Origin: Clostridiaceae bacterium
GTDB taxonomy: Bacteria > Bacillota > Clostridia > Lutisporales > Lutisporaceae
Assembly (NCBI GenBank): GCA_028697435.1
Contig: JAQVFD010000016.1
Location: 1-16,108, forward strand
DNA length: 16,108 bases
Direction: 5' to 3'
Position 1 is the first letter of the stretch. The number at the start of each line of letters is the position of its first letter. Positions 13,892 to 16,108 of the stretch are shown here, piece after piece. Made by a program: the position numbers and the translations under genes. The notes under the pieces are model-generated. The model was not told the DNA's origin. It saw nothing but the letters and a program-made list of their open reading frames with translations, and searched no databases.

Positions 13892-14947
13892 TTATTGGCT
13901 CTTTGCCGGAAACCAGTGAGTAGTCTTGTTCGCTATCTTTACAAGTATTAACATAACAGGCACTTCTGTAAGAACTCCTACAATTGTGGCAAGTGCAGCC
14001 GGACTTTGTGTGCCAAACAACGAAATTGCAACAGCAACGGCTAATTCAAAAAAGTTTGATGCACCAATCATACCGGCAGGAGCTGCTATATCATGGGTCA
14101 GTTTCAGTGCTTTGCTTGCAAGATATGCGATAAAGAATATCAGGAATGTCTGGATAATCAATGGTATAGCAATTAAAACGATATGCAAAGGATTATTCAG
14201 AATTATATCGCCTTGGAATGAAAAAATTATTATTAAAGTTAGCAGCAAACCTATGGTGGTTATATTCCCGAATTTCGGTATAAAACTCTTTTCAAAGTAA
14301 TCGAGTCCTCGTTTTTTTGTGATATAATTACGCGTAGTTGCGCCACCAGTTAGCGGGATAACAACAAACAATACAACAGAAAGAATAAGAGTGTCCCACG
14401 GTATAGTTACGCCGCCTACGCCCAGAAGAAATGCAACGATAGGAGTAAAGGCTACAAGAATAATAAGATCATTCGTTGCCACTTGTACAACAGTATAAGC
14501 TGCATTGCCTTTGGTCAAATGGCTCCATACAAATACCATCGCTGTACACGGAGCAGCCCCAAGAAGTATCGCTCCTGCAAGATAGTCTTTTGCCAGTTCT
14601 GCCGGAATGAGAGCTTTAAAAATTACGAAGAAAAACAGCCATGCTATTCCGAACATGGTAAAAGGCTTTATCAACCAATTGGTTATCCACGTAACAAATA
14701 GTCCTTTAGGATTTTTGCCTACGTTTCTGATACTATGAAAATCCACCTTGAGCATCATTGGATATATCATTAGCCATATTAAAACCGCCATGGGTATAGA
14801 CACGCTAGCATATTCAAAACGTCCTAAAAACGCCGGAATTCCGGGTAAGAACTTACCAATCAGCACCCCTGCAAACATGCATAAAATAACCCATACAGTC
14901 AGGTATTTTTCAAAAAAACCTATCCCTACATTTTTACTTTTTCCCAC
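13892..14947 (-). CDS. ACR3-family arsenite efflux transporter
   Basis: A 351-residue, roughly ten-segment membrane protein of the ACR3 family, which expels arsenite using the proton gradient. Signature residues are intact: APCTAMVFVWS with C134, and ASNFFELAVA with E301, both known to matter in family members. I use the GTG at 14947: AGAGGG lies seven bases upstream (14955-14960), and the resulting length is typical, whereas the ATG at 14989 would overlap the upstream gene by 38 bp and add an unlikely basic tail. The ribosome binding site overlaps the preceding gene's end, implying coupled translation. The thioredoxin-like and permease genes upstream complete an arsenic/thiol-type operon. 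No arsR is in view; it may lie beyond the right edge. Confidence 0.9.
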   Translation of the reverse strand: MGKSKNVGIGFFEKYLTVWVILCMFAGVLIGKFLPGIPAFLGRFEYASVSIPMAVLIWLMIYPMMLKVDFHSIRNVGKNPKGLFVTWITNWLIKPFTMFGIAWLFFFVIFKALIPAELAKDYLAGAILLGAAPCTAMVFVWSHLTKGNAAYTVVQVATNDLIILVAFTPIVAFLLGVGGVTIPWDTLILSVVLFVVIPLTGGATTRNYITKKRGLDYFEKSFIPKFGNITTIGLLLTLIIIFSFQGDIILNNPLHIVLIAIPLIIQTFLIFFIAYLASKALKLTHDIAAPAGMIGASNFFELAVAVAISLFGTQSPAALATIVGVLTEVPVMLILVKIANKTTHWFPAKSQ

Positions 14948-14951
14948 GTGT

Positions 14952-15305
14952 TTACCCTCTGACCTTCTGCAATATCTTGACAACCTCATCAGTTTTGAGG
15001 ACTTTGCCGTAAGAAACTACTTTTCCGTCTACAACCAAGGCAGGAGTTGTCATCACCCCGTAGGCTGCGATTTGAGCAAAATCTGTCACATGATCGATCG
15101 TTGTATCCATTCCAAGCTGCTCAAGTGCCGTTTTTGTTGCAGCTTCAAGCTGATTACATTTTGCACAGCCGCTGCCAAGTACCTTAACGCTCCGGCCTTC
15201 TGTCTTTGCGGCCTCGGCCTTTGCCATACTCTCTGCATCGCAGTTGCCGCCGCAGCAGCATGAAGAAGTCTCAACCTTTTTATCCTTTTTACCAAACAAT
15301 GCCAT
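14952..15305 (-). CDS. Small thioredoxin-fold protein with Cys-rich N-terminus
   Basis: A 117-residue cytosolic protein of the redox-active disulfide protein 2/thioredoxin-like family. The core from about residue 39 has SVKVLGSGCAKCNQLE with a CxxC pair (C47, C50) and a TTPALVVDG segment with the cis-proline (P88). Before it, residues 13-22 form a cysteine cluster CCCGGNC (C16-C18, C22), which could bind a metal or metalloid. AAGGAGAG eight bases before the ATG fixes the start. It lies between the permease gene (55 bp upstream) and ACR3 (start five bases past its end), an arrangement seen in arsenic-type operons. A role in delivering or reducing a bound metalloid or keeping the permease cysteines reduced is inference. 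Confidence 0.85.
   Translation of the reverse strand: MALFGKKDKKVETSSCCCGGNCDAESMAKAEAAKTEGRSVKVLGSGCAKCNQLEAATKTALEQLGMDTTIDHVTDFAQIAAYGVMTTPALVVDGKVVSYGKVLKTDEVVKILQKVRG
14955..14960 (-). promoter_or_regulatory. Ribosome binding site deciding the ACR3 start
   Basis: AGAGGG on the reverse strand is within the last codons of the thioredoxin-like gene and seven bases before the GTG at 14947. This supports the GTG start and coupling of the two genes. Confidence 0.65.
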
Positions 15306-15360
15306 AATAATCTCTCCTTTATAATTATTTAGAATCTAATAAGCAGGATAAAAATACCTA

Positions 15361-16108
15361 CTATATAACATATGGTGCAATAGCATTGAAAAAGTACCCT
15401 ACAATAATAATACCTAAAGCGCAAATCCCAATGAAGAGTGCAAGCAATTTAGACTTTATTGCTTTACTCAGCATAATCATTGAAGGCAGAGATAGAGTAG
15501 TGACCCCCATCATGAAGGCTAGAACAACACCAAGCTGTGCTCCTTTGCTCAAAAGAGCCTCTGCAATTGGGATAGTTCCAAATATGTCCGCATAAATCGG
15601 AATACCTATAATTGTTGCCAGCGGAACAGCCAATGGATTACCTGTTCCTAAAGCTTTCACAACCCATGCTTCCGGAATCCAGTTATGAATAACGGCCCCT
15701 ACCCCAACACCTGCTAATATATAAGGAAACACCTTTTTGAATGTGTCTGTCACCTGTTCTTTAGCAAAAACCAAGCGGTCATGTCTTGTTAAATCAGGAG
15801 ATTCAATGTCTACATTACCTCCTCTAAAAATAAAGCTCTCAACGTATTCTTCCATGTGCAGTTTTTCTATTATAGTACCGCCGACAATAGCTATAACCAA
15901 ACCGAGCACCACATACAGAACGGCTACTTCAGTTCCGAAAATGCTCATCAAAAGAACCAGTGACCCCAAATCAACCATAGGAGAAGAAATCAGAAACGAA
16001 AAAGTTACCCCTAATGGTAGTCCTGCACTGGTAAAGCCCATAAACAGCGGAATAGACGAACAGGAACAAAATGGTGTCACCGTTCCAAGTAAAGCTGCAA
16101 CGGCATTC
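15361..16108 (-). CDS. Permease of the YraQ/ArsP-like group, partial (5' end outside window)
   Basis: The C-terminal 248 residues of a membrane permease; the frame continues open to the window edge (first visible residues NAVAALLG), so the GTG at 16080 is an internal valine, not a start. The motif TPFCSCSSIPLF, with its paired cysteines, marks the permease/ArsP-like (UPF0718-type) group; ArsP members export trivalent organoarsenicals, others are uncharacterised. About six membrane segments are visible, plus a polar loop near SPDLTRHDRLVFAKEQV. It is the first visible gene of a reverse-strand set with the thioredoxin-like protein and ACR3. Arsenic substrate is suggested by context and the Cys motif, not proven. 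Confidence 0.82.
   Translation of the reverse strand, partial: NAVAALLGTVTPFCSCSSIPLFMGFTSAGLPLGVTFSFLISSPMVDLGSLVLLMSIFGTEVAVLYVVLGLVIAIVGGTIIEKLHMEEYVESFIFRGGNVDIESPDLTRHDRLVFAKEQVTDTFKKVFPYILAGVGVGAVIHNWIPEAWVVKALGTGNPLAVPLATIIGIPIYADIFGTIPIAEALLSKGAQLGVVLAFMMGVTTLSLPSMIMLSKAIKSKLLALFIGICALGIIIVGYFFNAIAPYVI

Noticed and set aside
14947..14989. ATG start for ACR3 at 14989
   Set aside because: It would overlap the upstream gene by 38 bp and add a basic tail foreign to the family; the GTG at 14947 has a proper site.
14748..15263. 171-codon forward open frame opposite ACR3 and the thioredoxin-like gene
   Set aside because: It spans two well-supported reverse genes, has no ribosome binding site and no family resemblance.
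15361..16080. Permease beginning at GTG 16080
   Set aside because: The frame stays open to the window edge with conserved family residues upstream of this codon, so the gene is simply cut by the edge.

Overview
The window is low-GC, gene-dense DNA with strong GGAGG-type ribosome binding sites and short intergenic gaps. Family content (NhaC-type antiporter, YedE/DUF3343 selenium-type genes, ACR3 arsenite pump, DacF-like carboxypeptidase, YtcJ-like amidohydrolase) points to an anaerobic Clostridia-type Firmicute; this is inference from gene content and signals, since no rRNA or marker gene is present. No tRNA, rRNA, insertion sequence, CRISPR array or prophage gene was recognised. No gene-free gap exceeds 300 bases.

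Region 1 (1-5664). A forward pair encodes a YtcJ-like amidohydrolase and a BTAD/SARP-type regulator whose C-terminus looks like a cut-down ATPase. Convergent to it is a reverse pair, an NhaC-family antiporter followed by an M20 deacylase/peptidase. Both flanking promoter regions (1-216 and 5665-5930) carry TGTTTAM-type repeats. Those at 5771-5799 form heptads on an exact 11-bp period, the layout known for SARP operators. A regulon of regulator, amidohydrolase, antiporter and peptidase is a testable idea.

Region 2 (5931-7169). A membrane-anchored D-Ala-D-Ala carboxypeptidase with intact SxxK, SGN and KTG motifs.

Region 3 (7255-11138). A selenium/sulfur module. A LysR regulator and a class-V aminotransferase/cysteine desulfurase-like enzyme are read leftward. 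A YedE-type two-domain transporter, a single-domain TusA/YedF-like carrier and a DUF3343 protein are read rightward. The 287-bp divergent region holds a palindrome on the desulfurase promoter and three consecutive hairpins ahead of yedE. The likely scheme is uptake of a selenium or sulfur species, release of Se/S by the desulfurase, and hand-off by small cysteine carriers under LysR control. No selD, selA or selB is in view.

Region 4 (11168-12830). A TetR repressor and a membrane-anchored protein of unknown function, read leftward from a near-consensus promoter whose start region carries a perfect operator-like palindrome.

Region 5 (12906-16108). An EamA/DMT exporter, then an arsenic/thiol-type set: ACR3 arsenite efflux pump, a small cysteine-rich thioredoxin-fold protein, and a permease with a TPFCSCSS motif that runs off the right edge. 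The last three are closely spaced on the reverse strand and probably form one operon.

Start codons were reassigned for the desulfurase (9325), the DMT transporter (GTG, 13790) and ACR3 (GTG, 14947) on ribosome-binding-site evidence.
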